This document shows positions 18,063 through 26,208 of a stretch of DNA of 64,000 bases, one piece after another. The notes under the pieces were generated by a model. It worked only from the letters and a program-made list of their open reading frames with translations. It was not told where the DNA came from and did no database searches. Source of the stretch: Streptomyces brevispora (GTDB lineage Bacteria; Actinomycetota; Actinomycetes; Streptomycetales; Streptomycetaceae); assembly GCF_007829885.1 (NCBI RefSeq), contig NZ_VIWW01000001.1, positions 4,340,001 to 4,404,000 on the forward strand. Reading direction: 5' to 3'. Position 1 is the first letter of the stretch, and each line of letters opens with the position of its first letter. The translations under genes were made by a program, and so were the position numbers.

Positions 18063-19055
18063 GTGAGGATCTTCGGGAAGGTACGGCATCGGCCCTCCGC
18101 CTCTTGGCGGCAGGCCACGGACCGCGCGTTCACGCTGATCGGCGACGGTCGGTACGACGATGCGGGCGCACTGCTGACGCGGGCGGCGGACCTGGAGCCC
18201 TGGCTCTCCGAGTCATGGTTCAACCTGGCGCTGCTGCACAAGTTCCGGCATGACTGGGAACAGGCGCGGGCCGCCGGACTGCGGGCCGTCGCGCTCCTCG
18301 ACAAGGAGTCCGGCGCCCCTGACTGGTGGAACGTCGGGATCGCCGCCACCGCACTGCAGGACTGGCCGCTGGCGCGCCGTGCCTGGCAGGCGTACGGGCT
18401 GAAGGTGCCCGGCGGCGGGCAGCAGAGCCCCGCCTCCAACAGCGAGCCGGTCGGCATGGAGCTGGGCAGCGCGGCCGTGCGGCTGTCGCCCGAGGGCGAG
18501 GCCGAGGTCGTGTGGGGCCGCAGGCTGGACCCGGCGCGGATGGAAGTGCTGTCGATCCCGCTGCCGTCCTCCGGGCGGCGCTGGGGCGAGGTCGTGCTGC
18601 ACGACGGGGTGCCGAACGGCGAGCGGATTACCGCGGCCGGGCCCTCCTACCCCGTCTTCGACGAGATTGAGCTGTGGGCGCCGTCCCCCGTGCCGACCTG
18701 GGTGGTGCTTCTCGAAGCCGCCACCGAGGCGGACCGGGACGCCCTGGAGCAGCTGGCGTCGGACGCAGGTTTCGCCGCCGAGGACTGGTCGTCGTCCGTC
18801 CGGCTGCTCTGCCGGGCCTGCTCGGAGAGCCGGATGGAGAGCGACGAGGGCGACGGCGAGCACCTCGACCCGCACGACCACAGCGAGCCGGGACACCCCG
18901 GCCCGCTGGGGCACCGCACCGCCGGTGAGCTGTGGGTGCCGGAGCGTGAGTGCGGCCTGGCGGCGCCCGCCGGGCTGGTGCGCGGCCTGCTCGACGGCTG
19001 GGTGGCGGACAGCCCGGACAGCCGTGAGTGGCGGGATCTCGAAGAAGTCTGCTGA
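18063..19055 (+). CDS. TPR-containing protein of unknown function
   Basis: The 330-aa cytoplasmic protein has two or three N-terminal TPR-like helical pairs (ASWRQATDRAFTLIGDGRYD, AGALLTRAADLEPWLSESWF), then a domain I do not recognise, with a Cys pair (LLCRACSE) and an acidic His-rich loop (ESDEGDGEHLDPHDHSE). GTG 18063 is chosen because a GGCGGG ribosome site precedes it; in-frame starts further upstream run into the HD gene. Conserved next to the sigR region in Streptomyces, to my knowledge, but the role is unknown. Confidence 0.8.
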   Translation: MRIFGKVRHRPSASWRQATDRAFTLIGDGRYDDAGALLTRAADLEPWLSESWFNLALLHKFRHDWEQARAAGLRAVALLDKESGAPDWWNVGIAATALQDWPLARRAWQAYGLKVPGGGQQSPASNSEPVGMELGSAAVRLSPEGEAEVVWGRRLDPARMEVLSIPLPSSGRRWGEVVLHDGVPNGERITAAGPSYPVFDEIELWAPSPVPTWVVLLEAATEADRDALEQLASDAGFAAEDWSSSVRLLCRACSESRMESDEGDGEHLDPHDHSEPGHPGPLGHRTAGELWVPERECGLAAPAGLVRGLLDGWVADSPDSREWRDLEEVC

Positions 19056-19161
19056 CCGGTGCCCGTAGGCTGTACGGGCACCGATTCCGGTGCTCGGGCG
19101 CCCGGGTTCTCGCGAGCCGCGGACCCCGGGTTTCACGTTGTGAGGAAGGCGTACGGCGGAC

Positions 19162-19800
19162 ATGGCGCAGCAGGAGACGGACGAGCAGATCAGCGTCGAC
19201 GACGAGGGCTACCTCGTCGACACCGAGGACTGTGAGGCGCGTGAGGCGGCATACCGCGAGCGCGGCACCTCACACCCGATCACGGTCGTGGGCAACCCCG
19301 TCCTGCACAAGGAGTGCAAGGACGTCACCGCCTTCGACGACAAGCTGGCCACGCTGATCGACGACATGTTCGCCAGCCAGCGGACGGCGGAGGGCGTGGG
19401 CCTGGCCGCCAACCAGATCGGGGTCGACCTCAAGGTCTTCGTCTACGACTGCCCGGACGACGACGGGGTGCGGCACACGGGCGTCATCTGCAACCCGGTG
19501 CTCGACGAGCTGCCGCCCGAGCGGCGCGTCCTGGACGACGCCAACGAGGGCTGCCTCTCGGTCCCGACGGCGTACGCCTCGCTGGCCCGCCCGGACTACG
19601 CGGTGGTGCGCGGACAGGACGCGAAGGGCAACCCCGTCAAGGTGCGGGGCGACGGCTACTTCGCCCGCTGCCTCCAGCACGAGACGGACCACCTGTACGG
19701 CCACCTGTACATCGACCGGCTCTCGAAGCGCGACCGCAAGGACGCGCTCCGGCAGATGGAGGAGAACACCCCGCGCTACGAGATCGTGCCGAACGACTGA
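19162..19800 (+). CDS. def: peptide deformylase
   Basis: It removes the formyl group from new polypeptides. The 212-aa protein has all three deformylase motifs: GVGLAANQIG, EGCLSVP (metal Cys) and QHETDHLYG (metal His pair). The ~40-residue N-terminal extension rich in acidic residues is longer than in E. coli Def. Streptomyces genomes usually hold several def genes, and this may not be the main one. Confidence 0.95.
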   Translation: MAQQETDEQISVDDEGYLVDTEDCEAREAAYRERGTSHPITVVGNPVLHKECKDVTAFDDKLATLIDDMFASQRTAEGVGLAANQIGVDLKVFVYDCPDDDGVRHTGVICNPVLDELPPERRVLDDANEGCLSVPTAYASLARPDYAVVRGQDAKGNPVKVRGDGYFARCLQHETDHLYGHLYIDRLSKRDRKDALRQMEENTPRYEIVPND

Positions 19801-19822
19801 GACCGACCTGAGCGCGCAGCTG

Positions 19823-19864
19823 CGCGGGGGCCCCCTTCCGGTACGCCGGGGCAGGGCCCCCGCG
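19823..19864 (+). terminator. terminator of def
   Basis: CGCGGGGGCCC (19823-19833) pairs perfectly with 19854-19864, 23 bases after the def stop. Confidence 0.75.
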
Positions 19865-19967
19865 GCGTCTCCCGTTCGTCAACCGCCTTGCTCCTGTGCA
19901 TAGTTGACGCGCGTCGACTCGTCCGACAGTCTCTCTGTCCACACCTTCGTCGCAGTAGGGAGCCCCC

Positions 19968-20699
19968 ATGCTCAAACGTTCCGCGAGACTCCTGCTCGGT
20001 CTTGTCATGACCATGGCTTTTGCTTGGGGCGGGGCCGTGGTCACCGCCGGCACCGCACAGGCCGACGGCTGCTACACCTGGACCCGCACCCTGTCCCCCG
20101 GCGCCACCGGAAACGATGTCGTCCAGCTCCAGATCCGAGTCGCCGGATACCCCGGATACAACTCCGTACTCGCCGTGGACGGCTCCTACGGACCGGCCAC
20201 CACGGCAGCCGTCAAGCGCTTCCAGGCCGCCTACGGACTGGCCGCCGACGGCATAGCGGGCCCCTCCACCCAGGCCAAGATCTACTCCCTCCAGGACAGC
20301 GACTGCACGCCGATCCACTTCACCTACGCCGAGCACAACACCTGCAACAGCACCTGGGCGGGCGGTGCCGTCGCGGCGGGCACGGCGAAGGCCAACGCGC
20401 TGAGCACCATGTGGAAGCTGGAGGCGCTGCGGCACGCGCTCGGCGACCACCCCATCAGGATCAACAGCGGCTTCCGCTCCGCGGCCTGCAACAGCGCGGT
20501 CGGCGGCGCGGCAGGCAGTCGCCACATGTACGGCGACGCGGCCGACCTGGGCGGACTCCCGCTGTGCACCATCGCCCAGCAGGCCCGCAACCACGGGTTC
20601 AACGGGATCCTCGGCCCGGGCTACCCGGACCACGGCGACCACATCCACGTGAACCAGGGCCCGAGCCACTTCTGGTCGGCGCCGAACTGCGGTATCTGA
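19968..20699 (+). CDS. secreted M15A D-Ala-D-Ala carboxypeptidase with PG-binding domain
   Basis: The 243-aa precursor has a signal peptide (KRSARLL, hydrophobic core, cleavage near AQA-DG), a peptidoglycan_binding_1 domain (res ~45-100: VVQLQIRVAGYPG, VDGSYGPATTAAVKRFQAAYG), and a zinc peptidase domain with SGFRSAACN, SRHMYGDAADL and HGDHIHVN, which supply the zinc ligands. Architecture matches the Streptomyces albus G type Zn DD-peptidase, with the modules in the same order. It likely trims cell-wall stem peptides outside the cell. Confidence 0.93.
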   Translation: MLKRSARLLLGLVMTMAFAWGGAVVTAGTAQADGCYTWTRTLSPGATGNDVVQLQIRVAGYPGYNSVLAVDGSYGPATTAAVKRFQAAYGLAADGIAGPSTQAKIYSLQDSDCTPIHFTYAEHNTCNSTWAGGAVAAGTAKANALSTMWKLEALRHALGDHPIRINSGFRSAACNSAVGGAAGSRHMYGDAADLGGLPLCTIAQQARNHGFNGILGPGYPDHGDHIHVNQGPSHFWSAPNCGI

Positions 20700-20708
20700 C
20701 ATCCGGCA

Positions 20709-20747
20709 CACGTGTGGGGCCCGCCGCACCGGCGAGCCCCACACGTG
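20709..20747. terminator. bidirectional terminator
   Basis: CACGTGTGGGGC (20709-20720) pairs perfectly with 20736-20747. It sits between the M15 gene and the broken GH20 gene, which converge. Confidence 0.85.
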
Positions 20748-20751
20748 CGGG

Positions 20752-21364
20752 TCAGGCGGACTTCGCCGTCAGGGGCGTCCCGCCCGTCGTCTGCACCGCG
20801 GCGCCGTCCGCGGCCCGCTCGAACCAGGGGAGCGAGACGTTGATGTAACAGGCGCAGACCCCGACCCCGCGCTCCCGGTACGCGGGCACGTCGGTCGCCG
20901 AACCCCGCGCGGCGCGGCCGTCGTCGTCGTTCAGCAGCTGGAGCACGGTGCGCGAACCGTAGAACACGCCCGTGGAGGTCGCGGCGGTGACCGTGACCCG
21001 GTCGCCGACATCGAGGCGGTAGCCCTCCGCGCCCAACGACCCCTTCAGGGCCGGGTCCTGGCGCAGCACGATGTCCCCGGCCCGGGCGGCGGACAGGCCC
21101 CGCGACACCGAGGGGTGCCCGTTCAGCTCGGCCGCGAACCTCCGCGCGTCGGCGGCGGTGCGCTGCTCCCGCGCCCCGTCGAGCACGATCCTGGCCCGGT
21201 CGGTGAGGGTGAACTCCCCCTCGCCGGGCTGCCACTGCCGCAGCGAGGGCAGCACCTCGGGCGGATCCGTCCACGGCCGCGGCGCTCTGCCAGGGCAGCA
21301 GAGTGGCGGCGAGCGCGGCCACCACGGCCCCGATGGTCCTTCGTCTTGCTGTCCGGATGTCCAT
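20752..21364 (-). pseudogene. GH20 beta-N-acetylhexosaminidase, truncated and frameshifted
   Basis: From ATG 21364 the minus strand encodes a signal peptide (MDIRTARRRTIGAVVAALAA...LLPWQSAAA). Near 21265-21275 the reading passes to another frame, which encodes a typical GH20 N-terminal domain (TDPPEVLPSLRQWQPG, YGSRTVLQLLNDD, VPAYRERGVGVCACYIN). Homology stops where the catalytic barrel should begin, and a stop follows at 20752. So the gene has at least one frameshift and has lost its catalytic domain. The 392-base gap upstream holds no gene. Confidence 0.82.
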
Positions 21365-21756
21365 CCGTCAGACCCTGGCCCCCTCGCCGGGGTCCGGTCC
21401 ATGGACAGGTGAGGGAAACGGTTGGACGAATGATCGGAGGTCAACTCCGCCTGGGGCGGGCGACTTCGGTCATTGCGGAGGGGCTGTGGAAGGCCCTCCG
21501 ATACGCATGCGGCTTGATGCCCGAAGAACGTACGAGCCGGCGGCGCGGCGCGACGGCGTTCCCGAAGCCGGACCGTCCTGCGATCGTGTCCGTCGTTTCA
21601 TCCGATGTCTCCAGGAGGTGCTGTGCCGCCAGCTCCGGGCGAAGGCGCGCGGGGCGGGGGCTGATGGTGAACCGCCGCGGACGGCGGACGCCGCGCGGCC
21701 GGTGAGGGCCGCACGGCGTCCGTACCTGAGGAGCTGGGCGAGGAAACCGGAGGGTT
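21365..21756. other. gene-free gap between GH20 remnant and nrdB
   Basis: No reading frame here has homology or codon use that I would support. It holds the promoter side of the GH20 remnant and, at its right end, the nrdB terminator. Confidence 0.6.
21685..21722 (-). terminator. terminator of nrdAB
   Basis: A two-part stem, CGGACGCCG/CGGCGTCCG outside and GCGGCC/GGCCGC inside, with a 6-base loop, lies 34 bases after the nrdB stop. Confidence 0.75.
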
Positions 21757-22773
21757 CTAGAAGTCGTCGTCGAAGCCGACCGTGCCCTCGACCGCCACCT
21801 GGTACGCCGACGGGCGGCGCTCGAAGAAGTTCGTCAGCTCCTGGACGCCCTGGAGCTCCATGAACGAGAACGGGTTCTGCGATCCGTACACCGCGGGGAA
21901 GCCCAGCCGGGCGAGACGCTGGTCGGCGACGCACTCCAGGTACTCGCGCATGGACTCGGTGTTCATGCCCGGCAGCCCCTCGCCGCACAGGTCGCGGCCG
22001 AACTGGAGCTCCGCCTCGACGGCCTCCTTGAGCATGTCGGTGACCTGCTCCTGGAGGGCGTCGTCGAAGAGCTCCGGCTCCTCCTTGCGGACGGTGTCCA
22101 CGACCTCGAACGCGAAGCTCATGTGCATGGTCTCGTCACGGAAGACCCAGTTCGTCCCGGTGGCGAGGCCGTGCAGCAGGCCGCGCGAGCGGAACCAGTA
22201 GACGTACGCGAACGCGCCGTAGAAGAACAGCCCCTCGATGCACGCCGCGAAGCAGATCAGGTTCAGCAGGAAACGGCGGCGGTCGGCCTTCGTCTCCAGC
22301 CGGTCGATCTTCTCGACCGAATCCATCCACTTGAAGCAGAACTGCGCCTTCTCACGGATCGAGGGAATCTCCTCGACCGCGTCGAACGCGGCCGCCCGGT
22401 CGTCCGGATCGGGCAGATAGGTGTCGAGCAGCGTCAGATAGAACTGGACGTGCACGGCCTCCTCGAAGAGCTGCCGCGACAGGTACAGCCGCGCCTCGGG
22501 GGAGTTGATGTGCTTGTACAGCGTCAGCACGAGGTTGTTGGAGACGATCGAGTCACCGGTCGCGAAGAACGCCACCAGCCGGCCGATCATGTGCTGCTCG
22601 CCCGGCGACAGCTTGGCGAGGTCGGAGACGTCGGAGTGGAGGTCCACCTCCTCCACCGTCCAGGTGTTCTTGATCGCGTCCCGGTAGCGCTCGTAGAAGT
22701 CCGGGTAGCGCATGGGTCGCAGGGTCAGCTCGAAGCCCGGGTCCAGCAGGTTCTTGTTCTCGGATGTGCTCAT
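21757..22773 (-). CDS. nrdB: class Ia ribonucleotide reductase, small subunit
   Basis: The 338-aa subunit holds the di-iron tyrosyl-radical site. Ligand motifs are visible: Asp in FATGDSIVSNN, EEAVHVQFY with the radical Tyr four residues after the His, ACIEGLFFYGAF, and RDETMHMSF. The C-terminus ends in acidic/aromatic residues (GFDDDF), as needed to dock to NrdA. The ATG overlaps the nrdA stop by one base (TAATG), so they are coupled. The aerobic enzyme is presumably off when B12 is plentiful (see riboswitch). Confidence 0.96.
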   Translation of the reverse strand: MSTSENKNLLDPGFELTLRPMRYPDFYERYRDAIKNTWTVEEVDLHSDVSDLAKLSPGEQHMIGRLVAFFATGDSIVSNNLVLTLYKHINSPEARLYLSRQLFEEAVHVQFYLTLLDTYLPDPDDRAAAFDAVEEIPSIREKAQFCFKWMDSVEKIDRLETKADRRRFLLNLICFAACIEGLFFYGAFAYVYWFRSRGLLHGLATGTNWVFRDETMHMSFAFEVVDTVRKEEPELFDDALQEQVTDMLKEAVEAELQFGRDLCGEGLPGMNTESMREYLECVADQRLARLGFPAVYGSQNPFSFMELQGVQELTNFFERRPSAYQVAVEGTVGFDDDF

Positions 22774-25253
22774 TACTGGCAGGCCTCGCAGGACTCGGGG
22801 TTTTCGAGGGAGCAGGCGATCGCGTCCGCGTCGGGCGCGGCGGCCTGCTGTACGGGAATGGGGGCGGCGGCCTGGCCGGATGCCGCACGGGCGATCCGGG
22901 TCGCCGGGCGCGAGCGCAGGTAGTACGTCGTCTTCAGCCCCTGCTTCCAGGCGTACGCGTACATCGAGGAGAGCTTGCCGATCGTCGGCGTCTCCAGGAA
23001 CAGGTTCAGCGACTGGCTCTGGTCGAGGAACGGCGTACGGGCCGCCGCCATGTCGATCAGTCCGCGCTGCGGGATCTCCCACGCCGTGCGGTACAGCGCC
23101 CGCACCTCCTCCGGGATCCAGGCGAAGCCCTGCACCGAGCCGCTGGCCTCGCGCAGCGCCTCACGGGTCCGCGCGTCCCACACGCCGAGCTTCTTCAGCT
23201 CGTCGACGAGGTAGGCGTTGACCTGGAGGAACTCACCGCTGAGCGTCTCGCGCTTGAAGAGGTTGGAGACCTGCGGCTCGATGCACTCGTACACGCCCGC
23301 GATCGAGGCGATCGTCGCCGTCGGCGCGATGGCGAGCAGCAGCGAGTTGCGCATGCCGGTCGTCGCGACCCGGGCGCGCAGGGCGTCCCAGCGCTCCGGC
23401 CAGTTCAGCTCGGTGTCGTAGTGGTCCGGGTGCAGCACACCGCGGGCGGCACGCGTCTCGGACCAGGCGGGCAGCGGGCCGGACCGCTCGGCCAGGTCGC
23501 AGGACGCCTCGTACGCGGCGAGCATGATCCGCTCGGAGATCTTCGTGGAGAGGGTGCGCGCCTCGGGGGAGTCGAACGGCAGCCGCAGCCGGAAGAAGAC
23601 GTCCTGGAGACCCATCGCGCCCAGGCCCACCGGCCGCCAGCGGGCGTTGGACCGGCCGGCCTGCTCGGTCGGGTAGAAGTTGATGTCGACGACCCGGTCG
23701 AGGAAGGTCACGGCGGTACGGACGGTGGCGTCCAGACGCTCCCAGTCGATCGTGCCGTCGGCGACGAACGCGCCGAGGTTGACCGAACCCAGGTTGCAGA
23801 CGGCCGTCTCGCCGTCGTCGGTGACCTCCAGGATCTCCGTGCACAGGTTCGAGGAGTGCACGACGCGGCCCGGCTCGGCGGTCTGGTTCGCGGTCCGGTT
23901 GGAGGCGTCCTTGAACGTCATCCAGCCCTGGCCGGTCTGCGCGAGCGTCCGCATCATCCGGCCGTACAGCTCACGGGCCGGCATCGTCTTGCGGGCCAGG
24001 CCCTTGGCCTCGGCCGCCCGGTACGCGGCGTCGAACGCGTCGCCCCACAGGTCGACCAGCTCGGGCACGTCGGCCGGGGAGAACAGCGACCAGGTGCCGT
24101 CCGCGTCGACCCGGCGCATGAACTCGTCCGGGATCCAGTGCGCCAGGTTGAGGTTGTGCGTGCGCCGCTGGTCCTCGCCCGTGTTGTCGCGCAGCTCCAG
24201 GAACTCCTCGATGTCCGCGTGCCACGTCTCCAGGTAGACGGCCGCGGCGCCTTTGCGGCGGCCGCCCTGGTTCACCGCGGCGACGGAGGCGTCGAGCGTC
24301 TTCAGGAACGGCACGATGCCGTTGGAGTGCCCGTTGGTGCCGCGGATCAGCGAACCGCGGGCGCGGACACGGGAGTACGAGAGGCCGATGCCGCCCGCGT
24401 GCTTGGAGAGCCGCGCCACCTGGTGGTAGCGGTCGTAGATCGAGTCCAGCTCGTCCAGCGGCGAGTCCAGCAGATAGCAGGAGGACATCTGCGGGTGCCG
24501 GGTGCCGGAGTTGAAGAGGGTGGGGGATGAGGGGAGGTAGTCCAGCCGGCTCATCAGCCGGTACAGCGCGGCGACCTCGTCCAGGGCGCGCTCGGAGTTG
24601 TCCTCGGCGAGCCCGGCGGCGACCCGCAGCATGAAGTGCTGCGGGGTCTCGACGACCTGGCGGGTGAGCGGGTGGCGCAGCAGATAGCGGCTGTACAGGG
24701 TGCGCAGACCGAAGTAGCCGAAGCGGTCGTCGGCGCCGTCGGCGAGGGCCTGCCCCACCAGAGCGTCGAGAGCGGCCGCGTGGAGCGTCACGAACTCGGC
24801 GGTGCGGTCCGCGATCAGGCCCTCGCGGTGACTGACGGCGACCGATGCGGAGAAGGACGTCGCGCCCTGCCCGGCGGCCTCGTCCGCGATGGAGCGGGTG
24901 AGGAGGCGGGCGGCGAGCCGGGAGTAGGCGGGGTCCTCGGAGATCAGGCCCGCGGCGGCCTCGGTGGCCAGCGAGCGCAGCTCGGCCTCGTCCGACCGGG
25001 CGTTGCGGCCGCGCAGCGCGGCGGCGGCGACGCGGCCGGGGTCGGTGTCGGGCAGATCCGCGGTGAGGTCGGTGAGGGTCCGCAGCAACGCGGTTCCCGG
25101 TCCGTCCTTCGCGGGTGTCGCGGACGGGTCGGCTCCGGACTCGACCGCCCCGGACTCGACTGCTCCGGACTCGACTGCTCCGGACTCGGCGGCTTCCGAC
25201 TCGGCGGCTTCGGACTCGGCCGCTGAAACCGGATCGGCTGGCGCGATGGTCAC
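22773..25253 (-). CDS. nrdA: class Ia ribonucleotide reductase, large subunit
   Basis: The 826-aa catalytic subunit has an ATP-cone-like N-terminal part, the active-site Cys in HPQMSSCYLLD, the NLCTE catalytic triplet, PTATIASIAGVYE, and the C-terminal swinging-arm cysteines (SCEAC). Residues 11-41 are an unusual 15-bp/5-residue tandem repeat (AAESE, GAVES). The start is GTG 25253 behind GGGAGAG. The leader carries a cobalamin riboswitch. Confidence 0.96.
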   Translation of the reverse strand: MTIAPADPVSAAESEAAESEAAESGAVESGAVESGAVESGADPSATPAKDGPGTALLRTLTDLTADLPDTDPGRVAAAALRGRNARSDEAELRSLATEAAAGLISEDPAYSRLAARLLTRSIADEAAGQGATSFSASVAVSHREGLIADRTAEFVTLHAAALDALVGQALADGADDRFGYFGLRTLYSRYLLRHPLTRQVVETPQHFMLRVAAGLAEDNSERALDEVAALYRLMSRLDYLPSSPTLFNSGTRHPQMSSCYLLDSPLDELDSIYDRYHQVARLSKHAGGIGLSYSRVRARGSLIRGTNGHSNGIVPFLKTLDASVAAVNQGGRRKGAAAVYLETWHADIEEFLELRDNTGEDQRRTHNLNLAHWIPDEFMRRVDADGTWSLFSPADVPELVDLWGDAFDAAYRAAEAKGLARKTMPARELYGRMMRTLAQTGQGWMTFKDASNRTANQTAEPGRVVHSSNLCTEILEVTDDGETAVCNLGSVNLGAFVADGTIDWERLDATVRTAVTFLDRVVDINFYPTEQAGRSNARWRPVGLGAMGLQDVFFRLRLPFDSPEARTLSTKISERIMLAAYEASCDLAERSGPLPAWSETRAARGVLHPDHYDTELNWPERWDALRARVATTGMRNSLLLAIAPTATIASIAGVYECIEPQVSNLFKRETLSGEFLQVNAYLVDELKKLGVWDARTREALREASGSVQGFAWIPEEVRALYRTAWEIPQRGLIDMAAARTPFLDQSQSLNLFLETPTIGKLSSMYAYAWKQGLKTTYYLRSRPATRIARAASGQAAAPIPVQQAAAPDADAIACSLENPESCEACQ
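25131..25223 (-). repeat. 15-bp tandem repeats inside the nrdA start
   Basis: Six or so copies of a 15-base unit encode AAESE/AAESG/GAVES near the NrdA N-terminus. The unit is likely to vary in number between strains. Confidence 0.8.
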
Positions 25254-25380
25254 GTGGTGCTCTCCCTCGCTCGGCTCTGGGCCGGCGGGGGAACGGGGGC
25301 AGCCGGGCGGAGCCGGACCCTGGGCAGGGCAGCACTCCGTGCGGCGTCCACCGGCCCATCCACGAGGCCCGGACGTCTGG

Positions 25381-25507
25381 GCATCCGGTTCGGTCGAGCC
25401 GGATGCGCTGTCGGCAGGTCCTCGGACTCACGGATGCGCAAAAGCACACCGAACACACCGTTGCGGGACAGTTCCGGATTCGCACCGGATTTCCCTGCGT
25501 CGACAGC
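25381..25507 (-). promoter_or_regulatory. cobalamin (B12) riboswitch upstream of nrdAB
   Basis: Read on the minus strand, the conserved core is present in order: AGGGAA, GGTGCGAATCC, CTGTCCCGCAACGGT (B12 box), then GTCCGAGGACCTGCC. A closing stem pairs 25501-25507 with 25407-25413 (GCTGTCG/CGACAGC). The following hairpin 25381-25388/25399-25406 is the likely kissing-loop arm. Between it and the nrdA start lies ~125 bases for the expression platform. The same control of class Ia nrd is known in S. coelicolor. The 331-base gap holds nothing else but the GNAT terminator. Confidence 0.93.
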
Positions 25508-25519
25508 GAGCACGAGCAT

Positions 25520-25557
25520 ACATGTGGGGGCAGCCGGATGCGGCAGCCCCCACATGT
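25520..25557 (-). terminator. terminator of the GNAT gene
   Basis: ACATGTGGGGGC (25520-25531) pairs perfectly with 25546-25557, and the stem extends into the loop. It separates the GNAT gene from the riboswitch. Confidence 0.85.
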
Positions 25558-25584
25558 TGTGTTGCGCGACGCGTCAGTGCGACG

Positions 25585-26097
25585 TCATGACGCCGGCGGG
25601 AGGTCCAGGCGATATGTCAGCAACGACACCCCGTCGATGGGGTACCAGTCCCTCTCGGGGGTCCGTACGAAGCCGAGGCGCCCGTAGATCCTATGGGCTC
25701 CGTGCATGCTCGGCTGCGTCGACAGGACGATCCCCGTGACCCCCGAGGTGCCCTGTGCGCGGTCGATACAGGCCCGGACGAGCGCCTCGCCCGCCCCGGC
25801 CCCACGGGCCTCGCGGGAGACCGCGAGCATCCGGAACTCGGCCTCGTCCGCGGCCGCGATGTCGGCCCACCGGTTCCCCGGCGGGGCGTAGGTCACGCCG
25901 CCCAGGACCCGGCCCCGCGCATCCGCCGCGACGAGTACCTCGGCCTCGGCGGCCCGCCGGGCGACGTCCCGCAGCTGAACCAGGTACGGATCGTCGGCGC
26001 CGAAGTCCAGCAGCCCGTCCCCGAGATAGGCCTCGGCGGTGATCTCGCCGAGGGCGGTGTGCTCGGCGGGCTCGATCGGCCTGATGGTGATGTCCAT
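25585..26097 (-). CDS. GNAT-family N-acetyltransferase
   Basis: The 170-aa protein has the GNAT fold: FRMLAVSREARGAGAGEALV carries the acetyl-CoA pyrophosphate-binding R/G-x-x-G-x-G/A (ARGAGAG), and the C-terminal HGAHRIYGRLGFVRTPERDW is motif B. The substrate is unknown. Confidence 0.9.
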   Translation of the reverse strand: MDITIRPIEPAEHTALGEITAEAYLGDGLLDFGADDPYLVQLRDVARRAAEAEVLVAADARGRVLGGVTYAPPGNRWADIAAADEAEFRMLAVSREARGAGAGEALVRACIDRAQGTSGVTGIVLSTQPSMHGAHRIYGRLGFVRTPERDWYPIDGVSLLTYRLDLPPAS

Positions 26098-26159
26098 ACG
26101 CGGAAGTCTGCCGTATCCGCGGGCGCCGTCCGCAAGGGTTTTCCGCCCGGCGCGCGAAC

Positions 26160-26196
26160 GGGCCGCCGCGCCCCTGTGCGTGGGGTGCGGCGGCCC
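26160..26196 (-). terminator. terminator of the symporter operon
   Basis: GGGCCGCCGC...CCCC (26160-26174) pairs with 26182-26196 across a 7-base loop with one G-T pair. It lies 13 bases after the symporter stop. Confidence 0.8.
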
Positions 26197-26208
26197 GTGC
26201 CGCTGCCG

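Noticed and set aside
22764..24530. 588-aa open frame on the plus strand
   Set aside because: Antisense shadow of nrdA, rich in Gly, Val, Arg and His, as expected from GC-rich antisense frames.
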